NCBI GenBank assembly: GCA_020636835.1
Contig: JACJXC010000006.1
Span: 124,001-188,000, forward strand
Origin: Bacteroidales bacterium
Lineage (GTDB): Bacteria; Bacteroidota; Bacteroidia; Bacteroidales; Tenuifilaceae
Length of the DNA: 64,000 bases
Reading direction: 5' to 3'
This document shows, piece by piece, positions 17,021 through 26,566 of this stretch (position 1 is the stretch's first letter; every line of letters starts with the position of its first letter). Made by a program: the position numbers and the translations under genes. The notes beneath the pieces were generated by a model that saw only the letters and a program-made list of their open reading frames with translations, was not told the origin of the DNA and did not search any database.

Positions 17021-18932
17021 TTAATTCCTGATCAGGGTTTTAATTTCAAAATCGGGGGAGTGCAGTTTGTGGTTTAACTCCTTAATTTCATCTAGGAGTT
17101 CCTCTTCGCGGCGCTCCATATCCTCGCGGGTGGCTTTCAATTCCTCCATGTTTTGTTTTAACTCCTCCTCGCTCGACATTAGTTCCTCGGTTTGCAATTT
17201 CATCTGCGCGATAATTTTTTCGTTCTCCCTGATCATATTGAAAAACTTGATGGACGATGCCAGGTTTACGCACCCTTTACGGAGGAATTCAATTTGTATT
17301 TCGTCAATAATTTTATGGCTTGCAATTTCCATAACTCCCAGTATCTCGTCCATTTCGGTTAGCAATGGGATGAGAACCACGCATGTTGGATTGCCAATGC
17401 CCAGGCCAGTTGTAAGGTGGGTGTAATCTTTTGGAATGTCGGTAAGGAACACAACATCCTGCTCGTAAAGGCACGAGCCGATAATACCTTCGTATTTCTC
17501 GTAGCGTTTTGTGATGTACTTCCTGCGATCGTAAGCGTACGATGCTATTAAATCCAAGTATTCTTTGCCATCCCCTTCGTCGGTGTTAATCAGGAATATT
17601 CCGCCTTGCAGCGCATCGGTGCTTTTTATGGCGAACCGTATAAACTCAAAGCATAGGGCTGCGGTATCGCTATGGTTGGTGCGGAGTAAGTCCGATGCTT
17701 TGGCTAAACTTTCGTTGAGCCAGCTGCGGCGCTGGTTTTCTTTGATATTCTTTTCTTGCTCAATGGCTACCTCCATAAGTTTTTTTCTCATTTCGAGTAG
17801 CCCGGAGCCCAGCTCGCCTGTATTACCAAAAACATTTACCTCGGAGTAGAAATTTCCGTTTCCTACCTCGTTGGCAAAATCGCGGGTGTTGCGGAGGGCT
17901 ATGGTTAAATCGTTTATGGAGTGTTCCATTGTGGCAAATTCGTCGTGTCCCTTCACCTTGATGGGGTTTGGAAGTTCCCCCTTGCCCAATTTTTTTATGG
18001 TTGCCTGAATCGATTTTATGGTTTTGGTGATGTGTTGGCCGATGCGGGCGAATAGGAATAGTACGATTGTTGATATGGTGATAATTAGCATAAGCATTGT
18101 GATGTGCGCTTTGTAACTATTCTTCCTGATTTTATTGGTCAGCAGGTTGTTAATTTCGGTTAGGCTTTGATTGTAGTTTGCTGTTTGGTTGTTTAGGTTG
18201 GCCAGTGCTCCTTCATTGTCGTTGCGGCCTATTTTTGAATCGATACTGGCGTATTCCTGGAATAGCCGGCTATACTCAATTAGGCATTGTGCAACCTCGT
18301 TTTGAGTCCCTCCATAATGGGTTGATGCGTATAGCAGGGCTTTCTCAATTGTTGCAGCAAATTTTTGTAGGTATGCTGCATCGCGGCGGATTATGTAGTC
18401 CTTTTCGTGTCGTCGGAGCATGAGCATGTGGCTCATTAGCCGGTAGTCCATTTTAAGGTTAATCGTTTTTCAACCTGGTGAATATATCTCGGGCTCTCCT
18501 CTGGCCCATAATCCTTAAACCCCGTGTTATTACCAACTCCTTGAAATCCTGTAAACTTTTATGGGCCTTACTCAACTACTTGTTGTTTTAACTTGCTGGT
18601 TGTTTTGTGGGTCAGAAGTTGTTCTCGAGGTAAAGTTTATCTCGGTTAGGGTTTTATCAATTAAACTGTCCATTCTATTGGAGTTTGCACTGTTCCCTGT
18701 TTTGTATAGTTGATTTTTAAAGGCGTCGCCGTATAGAAATTCATCCTTTGCCAGTTGCATTGTCAGGTTGTACTGGTTGAGCCGTTCCAGCGATAGCAGT
18801 AGTTCTTTGTAGTGTTCCGAGGTTCTTTGCTGAATGAAGAAGATTGATGTGAATGCAATTATTGATGTAGAGCTGATTTACCGCCGAAAAGTAAAGCAAT
18901 CTTTTAATTGTGTATTGTCGCCTGAGATTCAT
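17021..18932 (-). pseudogene. HAMP-GAF transmembrane sensor, broken by three indels
   Basis: The 3' part (18451 to 17021, 476 codons) encodes a periplasmic segment (LMSHMLMLRRHEKDYIIRRD), a TM, a HAMP domain (about 150-200), a GAF domain (about 250-400) and a C-terminal coiled coil (TEELMSSEEELKQNMEEL). The missing N-terminus is still readable upstream in shifted frames. From the ATG at 18932, MNLRRQYTIKRLLYFSAV moves by one base at 18877-18879 into STSIIAFTSIFFIQQ (TM1) and about 80 more residues. A second shift near 18574 leads into SKAHKSLQDFKELVITRG. A third, at the A5 of 18466-18470, leads into the long frame. The reconstructed protein is about 637 residues. A truncated cytosolic form from 18451 is possible but would lack TM1. 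Confidence 0.75.
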
Positions 18933-19131
18933 AATCTGGGAATTTAACACTGCCACAAAGTTCCCAATTTATCAAATATGATTGATGTTTGGATAAGGTT
19001 AAGGTTGTGTTAAGCATTTAGTAAGTAAACGGATGCTTTTTTGCATCCCTTGATATTATAATAATTCTGACTTAAGATGCTATTCCACTTTAAAGCCGGA
19101 TTATTTTATCGGTTTTATTTCCCAACTTCCA

Positions 19132-20798
19132 TCAACTCCTGATTATTTCTATTGTGTGGGTTTTGCCAGAGGTTAGTTTCTCAATGGGATTCCTGTACGC
19201 AATTGGTTTGCCTTTGGTCAATTGTGTAGTTAATGGTAATTGCGCCCGATAGGTTATCCGTTGCCGCTTCGAATATCTTTAACATCTCGAAGAGTAAACA
19301 TGCTTTAACAGTTTCGTTGTTTTCAGTTATTTGCTTCAGTGCACGGTTTAACGCTGAAATGCAAGAATATTTCAGGGGACAACATTGTCGACCCCAACTT
19401 CAAACGAAAGGAAGTTCAGTTGTCAACGTTATCGAAGATCCAGTGCATTTAATATGTGAAGTGTCCGTTTTGCTCTATTGTAAAAGGAGCGGAATGCATT
19501 GAAGTTTCTGCCGATTTATTTATGCTGTAAACAACTCTGCTTACTCCAGCCTCGTCATCCTTTGCGTTGATATGAATTTTTGTTGATGGACCAATCCACA
19601 TCGTGTCTCTTTGTAAGAATTTTGGCCCATCGAGTTTGTAGGTTAATGTTGGCCCTGTAATATCGATAGTGGGCATTGAGAATGATTCGGTGCTTGCGCC
19701 CGATTGGCTGCGGTTGTTAACATTGTCAACAGCGTACGATTTAACGTTCATTGTTCCCATTATATCCGAAAGCAGAACAGGCTTTTCGTACTTAATGAAT
19801 TCGCCATTGTTAAGCGAGTAGAAAATTTCCTTAACCCCAGCCTTGTTGTCTACAGCAGCAACTTTCAGTTGACTCCGTCCCGACGAGAATTCTTTGTCCC
19901 CAACCATGTATGAGTTCCCGATGATTTCCTCAAATACCATGGGGGGCGTTTTATCTACAAAGAATTCGAACGATTGTTTGTTTTCGGTATTGCCAACCCT
20001 GTCGGTGGCAAACCAGGTTAATGTGTGAACTCCCTCTTTTATCCTGGCCGTTTGGATGGGCTTTGTGTAGGGCACTAATTGCGATGAGTCTATCTGGTAT
20101 TTAATATTATCTATACCGAATGAATCCTTAGCGGTGAGTATAATCAGGCTGCGACCCGAGAGTGTGCTCTCGTGTTTATCGCCATCTATTGTGAGTGTAG
20201 ATTTGGGAGGGGTGTTGTCGATTATGAATTGGCGGGTTACATTGTCTTCCTTGTTCCCGAGGTTGTCAACGGAGTATACACTTAGCTGGTATAGCCCTTC
20301 GTTTGCGAAGGGTATGGGTTGGGTGTACTCTTGGAATGGGGCATTGTTTATTGAGTAGTAGGTTTTGTTCGTTCCGGAGTTGGCATCGGTAGCATTTATC
20401 TCGATAATGGTTCCGCCCGATAGGTATAGGGTTTTGTCCGGATCCGTAGGCTCTGTTTGCCCTGCAATAATTCTCGATTCTGGGGCTATCCCATCGGCGA
20501 ATAGTTCGAATTTGATTTTACGGCCAATGTAAAGGTCAAGGTGGGTCATTGCAATTGGCCCGTGTCCATTCCATTTTAAGGGCGCTCCATCGTTTTTAGT
20601 ACCGGTTAGTTTTACTGCGTTTGCCCCATCGGGTTGGGTTGCAATGTGGATGTACACGGACTCCGAGGGCGCAACAAATAGGCGTTTGGTGGAATCGATA
20701 TGGAATATTTTGGTCTCCTGCTGGCCGAATGCGGATAATGCCAACATGGCTAGGATTACTGCAATTGTGTATTTGGCGGAATGGTTTGGCATACGCAT
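19132..20798 (-). pseudogene. Secreted Ig-like repeat protein with decayed C-terminus
   Basis: The intact frame (20798 to 19449, 449 residues) has a signal peptide (ending LALSAFGQQ) and four or so Ig-like modules. Each has a DxxxSGxxxxYYSIN core followed by YSVDNLGN or ATDRVGN (for example KTYYSINNAPFQEYTQPI, EIFYSLNNGEFIKYEKPV, RVVYSINKSAETSMHSAPF). It stops abruptly at 19449 inside a module. The expected continuation is still recognisable to 19132 in shifting frames: IFDNVDN, LKIFEAATDNLSGAITINYT, then IAYRNPIEKLTSGKTHTIEI. At least two stops and two frameshifts interrupt it. The gene starts 4 bases after the OmpA-like gene, with which it shares the repeat. Its role is probably extracellular or envelope; ligands are unknown. 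Confidence 0.7.
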
Positions 20799-20802
20799 GG
20801 GA

Positions 20803-21735
20803 TTATTTGGGCAATGAGAGTTTGAATTCTACTCTGCGGTTTTCTCTGTGTTGTGAGTCGGGGCACGACACCCCTTTGGTGCAGGTGTTTATAATTCGGG
20901 TGTCCCCGTATCCGTGTATTCTCAGTCTCTTTGGATGTATTCCTTTTGATATCAGGTGTTTTGCTACCGATTTGGCCCTGCGTTCCGAGAGCTTTTGGTT
21001 TGATTGGGCTGAGCCCCGGGCATCGGCATGTGCTCCTATATCTATCATTAGTTCGGGAAAGTTTTGCATTATTTGCAACATTTCCTCCAGGTTGTTGTGC
21101 GATTCGGGCAGTAGTTTTGCACTGCCCGTTTCGAAGTAGATATTGTTGATTTGGAAGAGCGCTTCGGGCGAAATGATTATTTTGTAGGTGGCGGTATCGC
21201 CGCTATTCGACACGTTATCGGTGGCGAATAGTTTAATCTCGGTTTCCCCCTTTTCGTTGAGTGGAATGCTTGTGGTGTACTCTTGGAATGGCAATCCATT
21301 GATGGAGTAAAATATGGATTTGGTTCCGGAGTAATCGTCCGTAGCGCCTAGCATTATGGATGATCCCAAATCGACATATAGCCTGTTTTTCGTTCCGAAT
21401 AGTAACCCTTTTTCAGCCTTGGCATAGGCTTTAGGCCCTTTGGCGTCGGCAATAATCATGTATCGAACCTTTTGTTGCTTGTTGTTGTACACCAAGTAGT
21501 GTCGCCCGGGGCCATCAAAGTACATGGGGTTGGCCAGGCTGTCGTTGCTGGGTATCTGAATTAAGTTGTTGGGTTGGGTTTGGGGCGATACAAAAAAGTA
21601 GATGGGCGCATCAACCTTTACGTAAACTTGGCCTTTGGGGTTGGTGTATATGTTCGATGGGGTGTAGTCCTGTGCCGAAATGGCTTTGCAGGTTACTAAT
21701 ATAATTGCGATTGCTATGGTTTTGTATAGGCGCAT
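20803..21735 (-). CDS. OmpA-family protein with N-terminal Ig-like module
   Basis: 310 residues: a signal peptide (ending KAISAQ), an N-terminal region shared with the next gene, one Ig-like module (KSIFYSINGLPFQEYTTSIP, LFATDNVSNSGD, about 125-185), and a C-terminal OmpA/MotB peptidoglycan-binding domain. The latter shows IYFETGSAKLLPESHNNLEE, IGAHADARGSAQSNQKLSERRA and RIHGYGDTR...NRRVEF. It likely anchors the Ig-like module to peptidoglycan in the periplasm. It lies between the SpoIIE phosphatase (78-base gap) and the decayed Ig-like gene, suggesting one operon. Confidence 0.88.
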   Translation of the reverse strand: MRLYKTIAIAIILVTCKAISAQDYTPSNIYTNPKGQVYVKVDAPIYFFVSPQTQPNNLIQIPSNDSLANPMYFDGPGRHYLVYNNKQQKVRYMIIADAKGPKAYAKAEKGLLFGTKNRLYVDLGSSIMLGATDDYSGTKSIFYSINGLPFQEYTTSIPLNEKGETEIKLFATDNVSNSGDTATYKIIISPEALFQINNIYFETGSAKLLPESHNNLEEMLQIMQNFPELMIDIGAHADARGSAQSNQKLSERRAKSVAKHLISKGIHPKRLRIHGYGDTRIINTCTKGVSCPDSQHRENRRVEFKLSLPK

Positions 21736-21813
21736 ATACCCTGATTTAATAAAGTGCTAAATTAACAAAAGAGTGCAAAGGGTTGTCGAATCCAATGCTG
21801 ATATAAATCATCT

Positions 21814-23721
21814 TTAAAGGTTGATGGGTTGTCCGCTGAGTTTGAACCCGATAACCAGTACGTCATCTATTGCGTAGTAATCGGTTCCTTTCCATTTCTC
21901 TAATTCGGTTTCCAGTATCTCCTGTTGGTGAATCATAGGTTGCTCGTGTATTTGAAGGAGCAATTCTTTGAATTGCTTCGATGAGAATTTTTTGCCCTCG
22001 TCGCCCCCGAACTGGTCGATGTAACCATCGGAAAAAATGTAAAAGCTGGTGGAAGTGTCAATGTTAATGGTGTGCAGGGTGAATTCGCGTTTTTCCTCTT
22101 TTTGTAGTCCTCCAATTGGAACCGGGTCGCCTTTAATCTGCATTAGGGTTCCATTATTTATGTAGTATAGCGGATTTTTTGCTCCGGCAAATTCAATGGT
22201 TTGCCCATTGTTTGTTATGTGGCAGATGGCCATGTCCATTCCGTCGCGGCTGTCGGTGTTCTCTTGTTTTAGGAGGTATCTTACATAACGGTGCATCTCG
22301 TTTAGCATAAGGTCGGGGCGAGTAATGCCACTGCGAGCTATTGTGTCGAGGAGGTTTAGCCCAATCATCGACATGAACGCTCCCGGAACCCCATGGCCGG
22401 TGCAATCTACGGCAGCAATCAAAAAACCACTCCGGCTGTCGGGGAGCGTGGGGATTTGGATGAAGTGTCGGTTTGCCTTTGTGTTGACAGTGTTACCCCC
22501 CTTGTAGCCATTGAACCAGTAAAAGTCGCCGCTCACAATTTCGCGCGGTTGAAATAGTATGAAAGCCTCGTTTATAATGGAGACTATCATGTCGTAGGTT
22601 GGGAGTAGGGCTTCCTGTATGCGTTGGGCGTAATTGATACTGCTGGTAATGTCGCGGTTTTGTTTCTCAATTTGGTTTATGGCGGTCATTAACTCGTTGC
22701 TTTTGGCCTCAATCAAATCTTTTTGTTGGGCAATTTCGCGGTTCTGGTTTTCGAGTTTTTCGTTTGAGCGTTTTTTCTGGAGGTAGTAGTGGGTTAAAAC
22801 GCCCACAATGCCAATAACAGCCAGTATTATTACCACAAAGATGTTGCGGATTAACCGTTGGTTTTTGATGGTTGCGTCCTGAAGGGCTTTTTCCTTGCTC
22901 AGTAAATCGATCTCCATTTGCTGTTCTTTGGTAATTTGCTCAATCAGCGCTAAGCTGTCGGATACTGTTTCGAGGGCTTGCTTTTTAGCTTTTAGCTCCT
23001 CCTCGGTGATCTCTTTCTGAGTCATAATTTCGGAGAGTTGGCTTTGGGCTTGGCTAACCATCTCCTTGGCTTTTGCCTCTTTCTTTGTTACCTCGTCGCG
23101 TTGGATTTTACGGCTAAAAGCGGTGTAAAGCGAGAAGTACTCCGCCGATTTGTTCGCATCGCCAAGCGCTTCGTAAATTTCCGACAGCAGCGAGTAGGTG
23201 TTGCGGAGCAATTTCGGATCGTTTACTTCGCGGGCTATGCCGTTGGCCTCCTCGGCGGCCTTTAACGCTTGTTTGGGCTGATCCGAGTCCTTTTTGGCGT
23301 TGGCAATATTTATTAGGGTTGATGCAATTTCGGTTTTTCGGTTTTGTTGTCTGTTGATAGCGAGGCATTTCTCGAAGTAGTCGATGGCTTCGGGGTAGTT
23401 CTCCTGATCAACATTAATCATTGCAATATTGGTGTACAGGATCTTTAGCGCATTTTTATTGCCTATGCTTTGGCTTAGGGTTATGGCTCGTAAAAAAATA
23501 TTTTTTGCTTCGGTGGGGTTTCCGTTAACCCAGTATGTGGTGGCCGATTTGGTGTAGAGCGATATGGCCGAATTGAAATCGCCCGATGCCTCCATTTCCT
23601 TGGCTTTGTTGAGGGTTTCTTGAATCTCCTTTTGTGCAGAGGGTGTAAGGGTTCTATTCTGTGCCATGGCACAAACAAGTATAAGTACCAAGGCATTCGC
23701 GAGTACAATTCGTTTTATCAT
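21814..23721 (-). CDS. TPR sensor with SpoIIE/PP2C-type serine phosphatase domain
   Basis: About 635 residues: a signal peptide (ending VCAMAQ), TPR repeats (about 30-195), a coiled coil, one TM (IFVVIILAVIGIVGVLTHYY), a second coiled coil and a C-terminal SpoIIE phosphatase. Metal-binding residues are visible in EIVSGDFYWF, AAVDCTGHGVPGAFMSMIG, SDGYIDQFGG and IDDVLVIGFK. The linker SINYAQRIQEALLP is typical of Bacteroidota TPR-SpoIIE proteins. A SiaC-like gene ends 10 bases upstream, so this is the likely phosphatase for that protein, as SiaA is for SiaC in Pseudomonas. The ATG at 23721 gives a clean signal peptide; a longer frame starts at 23748. Confidence 0.9.
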   Translation of the reverse strand: MIKRIVLANALVLILVCAMAQNRTLTPSAQKEIQETLNKAKEMEASGDFNSAISLYTKSATTYWVNGNPTEAKNIFLRAITLSQSIGNKNALKILYTNIAMINVDQENYPEAIDYFEKCLAINRQQNRKTEIASTLINIANAKKDSDQPKQALKAAEEANGIAREVNDPKLLRNTYSLLSEIYEALGDANKSAEYFSLYTAFSRKIQRDEVTKKEAKAKEMVSQAQSQLSEIMTQKEITEEELKAKKQALETVSDSLALIEQITKEQQMEIDLLSKEKALQDATIKNQRLIRNIFVVIILAVIGIVGVLTHYYLQKKRSNEKLENQNREIAQQKDLIEAKSNELMTAINQIEKQNRDITSSINYAQRIQEALLPTYDMIVSIINEAFILFQPREIVSGDFYWFNGYKGGNTVNTKANRHFIQIPTLPDSRSGFLIAAVDCTGHGVPGAFMSMIGLNLLDTIARSGITRPDLMLNEMHRYVRYLLKQENTDSRDGMDMAICHITNNGQTIEFAGAKNPLYYINNGTLMQIKGDPVPIGGLQKEEKREFTLHTINIDTSTSFYIFSDGYIDQFGGDEGKKFSSKQFKELLLQIHEQPMIHQQEILETELEKWKGTDYYAIDDVLVIGFKLSGQPINL

Positions 23722-23731
23722 GGCTGTGGGG

Positions 23732-24109
23732 CTATTGTTCGGGTACAAAGTTGATTTTTAAACTGGTCATATGGGCAAACTCTATGCCTTCGTCAATCAT
23801 GTCTTGGTCGTCGTCGCGCTGATACCAGTTAACTTCCACTTGGTACCCTTCGGCGGCAATTTTCTCGATGTGCCCAATTATATCGAGCAGTTTTTTTGAC
23901 GACGACGAGTTAAGGTATTCCAGTTTTAGATCGATAACGGTTAATTCCTGAGGAGCTTTGGCGTACTCAATGATATATCGTTCTAGCGGGCGGTAAAACT
24001 CTACAGCATCCTCGGGTAACGATTTTCCGATAATCTCAAAATGGCCTTTATCCCCATCGGCATTGATATGTGGGGCGTCAATCCGGCCTTCAATGTGCAA
24101 TTGTTCCAT
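23732..24109 (-). CDS. SiaC-like (DUF1987) regulatory phosphoprotein
   Basis: 125 residues with no TM, cytoplasmic. The layout fits the DUF1987/SiaC family: an N-terminal HIEGRIDAPHINADGDKGHF, the central strand TVIDLKLEYLNSSSSKKLLD, and an acidic VNWYQRDDDQDMIDEGIEFA near the C-terminus. In Pseudomonas, SiaC is phosphorylated on a Thr by the kinase SiaB and dephosphorylated by the PP2C phosphatase SiaA. Here the equivalent site looks like a run of four Ser (68-71). It is the first gene of the phosphatase operon. No SiaB-like kinase and no diguanylate cyclase is in the window. Confidence 0.75.
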   Translation of the reverse strand: MEQLHIEGRIDAPHINADGDKGHFEIIGKSLPEDAVEFYRPLERYIIEYAKAPQELTVIDLKLEYLNSSSSKKLLDIIGHIEKIAAEGYQVEVNWYQRDDDQDMIDEGIEFAHMTSLKINFVPEQ

Positions 24110-24245
24110 GGTTAGTTGGCTTATTTGATGTTATAACGTATTATATTTCGCTATTGTTCCAAATATGGGGCTAAACTGTACGGTTTTAATTTTTACAATT
24201 TACGAATAATTGTTCACGTATGCGGGATAAGTTTTGCAATTGCGT

Positions 24246-24253
24246 TAACTTTG
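24246..24253 (+). promoter_or_regulatory. birA promoter, -7 box
   Basis: TAACTTTG matches TAnnTTTG and lies 24 bases before the ATG at 24278. It overlaps a possible TTG start at 24251, which argues for translation beginning at 24278. Confidence 0.5.
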
Positions 24254-24277
24254 CCAAAAATTATTGATGTAGTAACC

Positions 24278-25033
24278 ATGGGAAAAGGGGCGAGGATTAA
24301 TTTTGCGGTGGAGTGGTACGATGCGGTGTCGTCAACCAACGATGTTTGTATGCAGGCTGCAGCTGATGGTAGGGCTGAGGGTTTGGTGGTTGCTGCTCAT
24401 TTCCAGGAGCATGGGCGGGGTCAGCGGGGCAATGCGTGGGAGAGTGGATCGGGGTTAAATTTGACCTTTAGCGTGTTGTTAAGGCCTACATTCATTCGGG
24501 TTGAGGAGCAATTCCTTATTTCGAAGGTAGTGGCCGTTGCAATTTGCGATTGGGTTGCGCAATACGTTAAGGATAAGTCTGTTGCTATTAAATGGCCAAA
24601 CGATATTTACGTTGACGATTGTAAGATTGCCGGCGTTTTGATTGAGAATAGTTTTAACTCTTCCGAACTCAGTGTCTCGGTCGTGGGTATTGGTGTTAAC
24701 GTTAATCAGGTCGATTTCTCGTCCGATGTTCCAAACCCCACGTCGCTACGCAGGGAGGTGCAGCGGGAGTTTAACCTACAAGATACGCTTCAGGAGTTTG
24801 TACTGTGCTTATCAAATCGCTATTCACAGGTTAGCGCTGGGGTTGTAGACGCTATTCATGCCGATTACCTTGGCCGTTTGTATCGAAAAAACACATATTG
24901 CCTATACCGGGCTGGTGGTGAGGAGTTTAGGGCTGTTATTGTTGGGGTGAAACCTACCGGAGAGCTTCAACTCCTTACCGAGCAAGGGCAGCAGCGTTCG
25001 TTCGCATTTAAGGAAGTTGCTTTTGTAATTTGA
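24278..25033 (+). CDS. birA: Biotin-[acetyl-CoA-carboxylase] ligase
   Basis: Attaches biotin to the biotin carboxyl carrier protein. About 251 residues, with the catalytic domain only: the N-terminal DNA-binding domain of the E. coli repressor form is absent, so it is not expected to regulate biotin genes. Motifs are VSSTNDVCMQ, the biotinyl-AMP loop EHGRGQRGNAWESG (GRGRxGR-type), AIKWPNDIYVDDCKIAGVLIEN, VVGIGVNVNQ and a short C-terminal SH3-like domain. Confidence 0.93.
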   Translation: MGKGARINFAVEWYDAVSSTNDVCMQAAADGRAEGLVVAAHFQEHGRGQRGNAWESGSGLNLTFSVLLRPTFIRVEEQFLISKVVAVAICDWVAQYVKDKSVAIKWPNDIYVDDCKIAGVLIENSFNSSELSVSVVGIGVNVNQVDFSSDVPNPTSLRREVQREFNLQDTLQEFVLCLSNRYSQVSAGVVDAIHADYLGRLYRKNTYCLYRAGGEEFRAVIVGVKPTGELQLLTEQGQQRSFAFKEVAFVI

Positions 25034-25038
25034 GGTTG

Positions 25039-25446
25039 TTATATCGCGTTGAACGCCTTGGCAACTCCCTCGGCGAGGGTATTAACGCCCTCTGCCAGTT
25101 TTTTCCCTAACAGCATTTTCATCATCATATTGAGTTCGGCCTTTATGGTGATTTTCATGCGGGTATCGTAAGGTGCTGCTTCTTTTAGTTGAATCCAGAG
25201 GTAGAATTGAAGTGGGACACGCTCGTCGCCGGTGAATTTAAGCGTGGTGAACTCTTCTTTCTCCATTAATTTTATTCCCATGGGCCCCATGCCTTGGTAG
25301 CTGAAGCTGCAGCTGGTTTCGTCGGCCTGCCAGTTATCTACCTTTCCCTCGGCCAATGCGCTGAAATTTCTGAAATCGGATAGCACTCTGTAAATATCCT
25401 CGGCACGCTTCCCAATTGCAACAACCTTGCTTTCGTATGTTTCCAT
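25039..25446 (-). CDS. SRPBCC-fold protein
   Basis: 135 residues with the pattern of a small START/polyketide-cyclase-like fold: SKVVAIGKRAEDIYRVLSDF at the N-terminus, a central beta stretch (CSFSYQGMGPMGIKLMEKEE), and a long C-terminal helix (LGKKLAEGVNTLAEGVAKAF). It converges on birA, with 5 bases between the stops. The ligand and the function are unknown. Confidence 0.75.
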   Translation of the reverse strand: METYESKVVAIGKRAEDIYRVLSDFRNFSALAEGKVDNWQADETSCSFSYQGMGPMGIKLMEKEEFTTLKFTGDERVPLQFYLWIQLKEAAPYDTRMKITIKAELNMMMKMLLGKKLAEGVNTLAEGVAKAFNAI

Positions 25447-25561
25447 CTCCTTTTTTTATGGCGACAAAGAAAATAAAAAAGCATTAATGTTACAACTCGG
25501 ATTTTTGTCATATCTATATGGTCATATAATTTAAGGTAGTCTTTGTTTCAGTGTTATTGTG

Positions 25562-25569
25562 TATATTTG
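25562..25569 (+). promoter_or_regulatory. lplA promoter, -7 box
   Basis: TATATTTG matches TAnnTTTG, with a TTTG at 25542-25545, 16 bases upstream. The leader would be very short (ATG at 25583 or 25589). Confidence 0.5.
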
Positions 25570-25582
25570 AGCCGTAAAGTGG

Positions 25583-26566
25583 ATGGTTATGCTTCAAATC
25601 ATGCATCAGCGGGATCATAATCCCTATTTTAATATAGCCACTGAGGAACTTCTCCTTAAGCATAAAACCGATGATTTTTTCCTAGTGTACCGGAACAACC
25701 CTTCGCTTATCATTGGAAAACATCAAAATGCGAATGCCGAAATAAACCATCAATTTGTTGAGCGCAATGGGATTCCTGTTGTTCGCAGGCTATCTGGCGG
25801 TGGAACAGTTTACCACGATTTGGGGAATATTAACTTCTGTTTTATAATGACTGGTGCCGAGGGGCGATTGGTCGATTTTAAGCGCTACACCGAGCCGCTG
25901 ATCGATATTCTGCATGGCTTCGGTGTTGATGCGTATTTGGGCGATAAAAGCGATATCCGAGTGGGCGATTATAAAATATCGGGGAATGCTGAGCATATCT
26001 TCCGGAATCGGGTGTTGCATCATGGTACAATACTTTACAGCACCAATTTGCACGATTTGAACGAGGCCATTCATGTTGATGCTGCTAAGTTTACCGATAG
26101 TGCAGTGAAATCGAATAGAAGCCAGGTGGCCAATGTGTCCGATTTTATCCCCGGGAATCTGACTATTGAGTCGTTTGAACGGGTAATGGTCGATTACATG
26201 AAACGATCATTCCCGAATACGTACGATTTCTTCCTTTCGCAGGCCGATGTTGAAGCGGTGAATAGCTTGATTCGTACGCGATATTCTACCTGGGATTGGA
26301 TTTATGGCTACTCTCCAACCTACGAAGTTCGTAACTCAGCGATTATAGGCGAATGCGTGTTCCCCATTACAGTAAAGGTTGTTCGGGGGTATATCGATGA
26401 TGTTTTGGTTGAAGGAGAAACGCCCTCTTTGGTTGCAGCCCTGAACGAAGCGCTGGTGGGTGTTCGGCACGATAGGAGCAGCATTGCTGCAGCCTTTGAC
26501 GAAAAGCAAATAGGCGATCTGCAGAGCAATCGCCTATTCAAATATCTTGCAGAGCATTTTTGCTAG
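25583..26566 (+). CDS. lplA: Lipoate-protein ligase A
   Basis: Activates free lipoate and transfers it to 2-oxoacid dehydrogenase E2 and glycine-cleavage H proteins. 327 residues: NPYFNIATEELLL, the binding loop RRLSGGGTVYHDLGNINFCF (about 71-90), the lysine-bearing KISGNAEHIFRNRVLHHGTILY, and a C-terminal accessory domain (STWDWIYGYSPTYEV). Its stop directly abuts that of the convergent gene at 26567. Confidence 0.93.
   Translation: MVMLQIMHQRDHNPYFNIATEELLLKHKTDDFFLVYRNNPSLIIGKHQNANAEINHQFVERNGIPVVRRLSGGGTVYHDLGNINFCFIMTGAEGRLVDFKRYTEPLIDILHGFGVDAYLGDKSDIRVGDYKISGNAEHIFRNRVLHHGTILYSTNLHDLNEAIHVDAAKFTDSAVKSNRSQVANVSDFIPGNLTIESFERVMVDYMKRSFPNTYDFFLSQADVEAVNSLIRTRYSTWDWIYGYSPTYEVRNSAIIGECVFPITVKVVRGYIDDVLVEGETPSLVAALNEALVGVRHDRSSIAAAFDEKQIGDLQSNRLFKYLAEHFC

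Noticed and set aside
18741..18956. A stand-alone 71-residue protein MAVLNSQIMNLRRQ...
   Set aside because: It is the first frame of the broken HAMP-GAF sensor; its end is nonsense read after the first frameshift.
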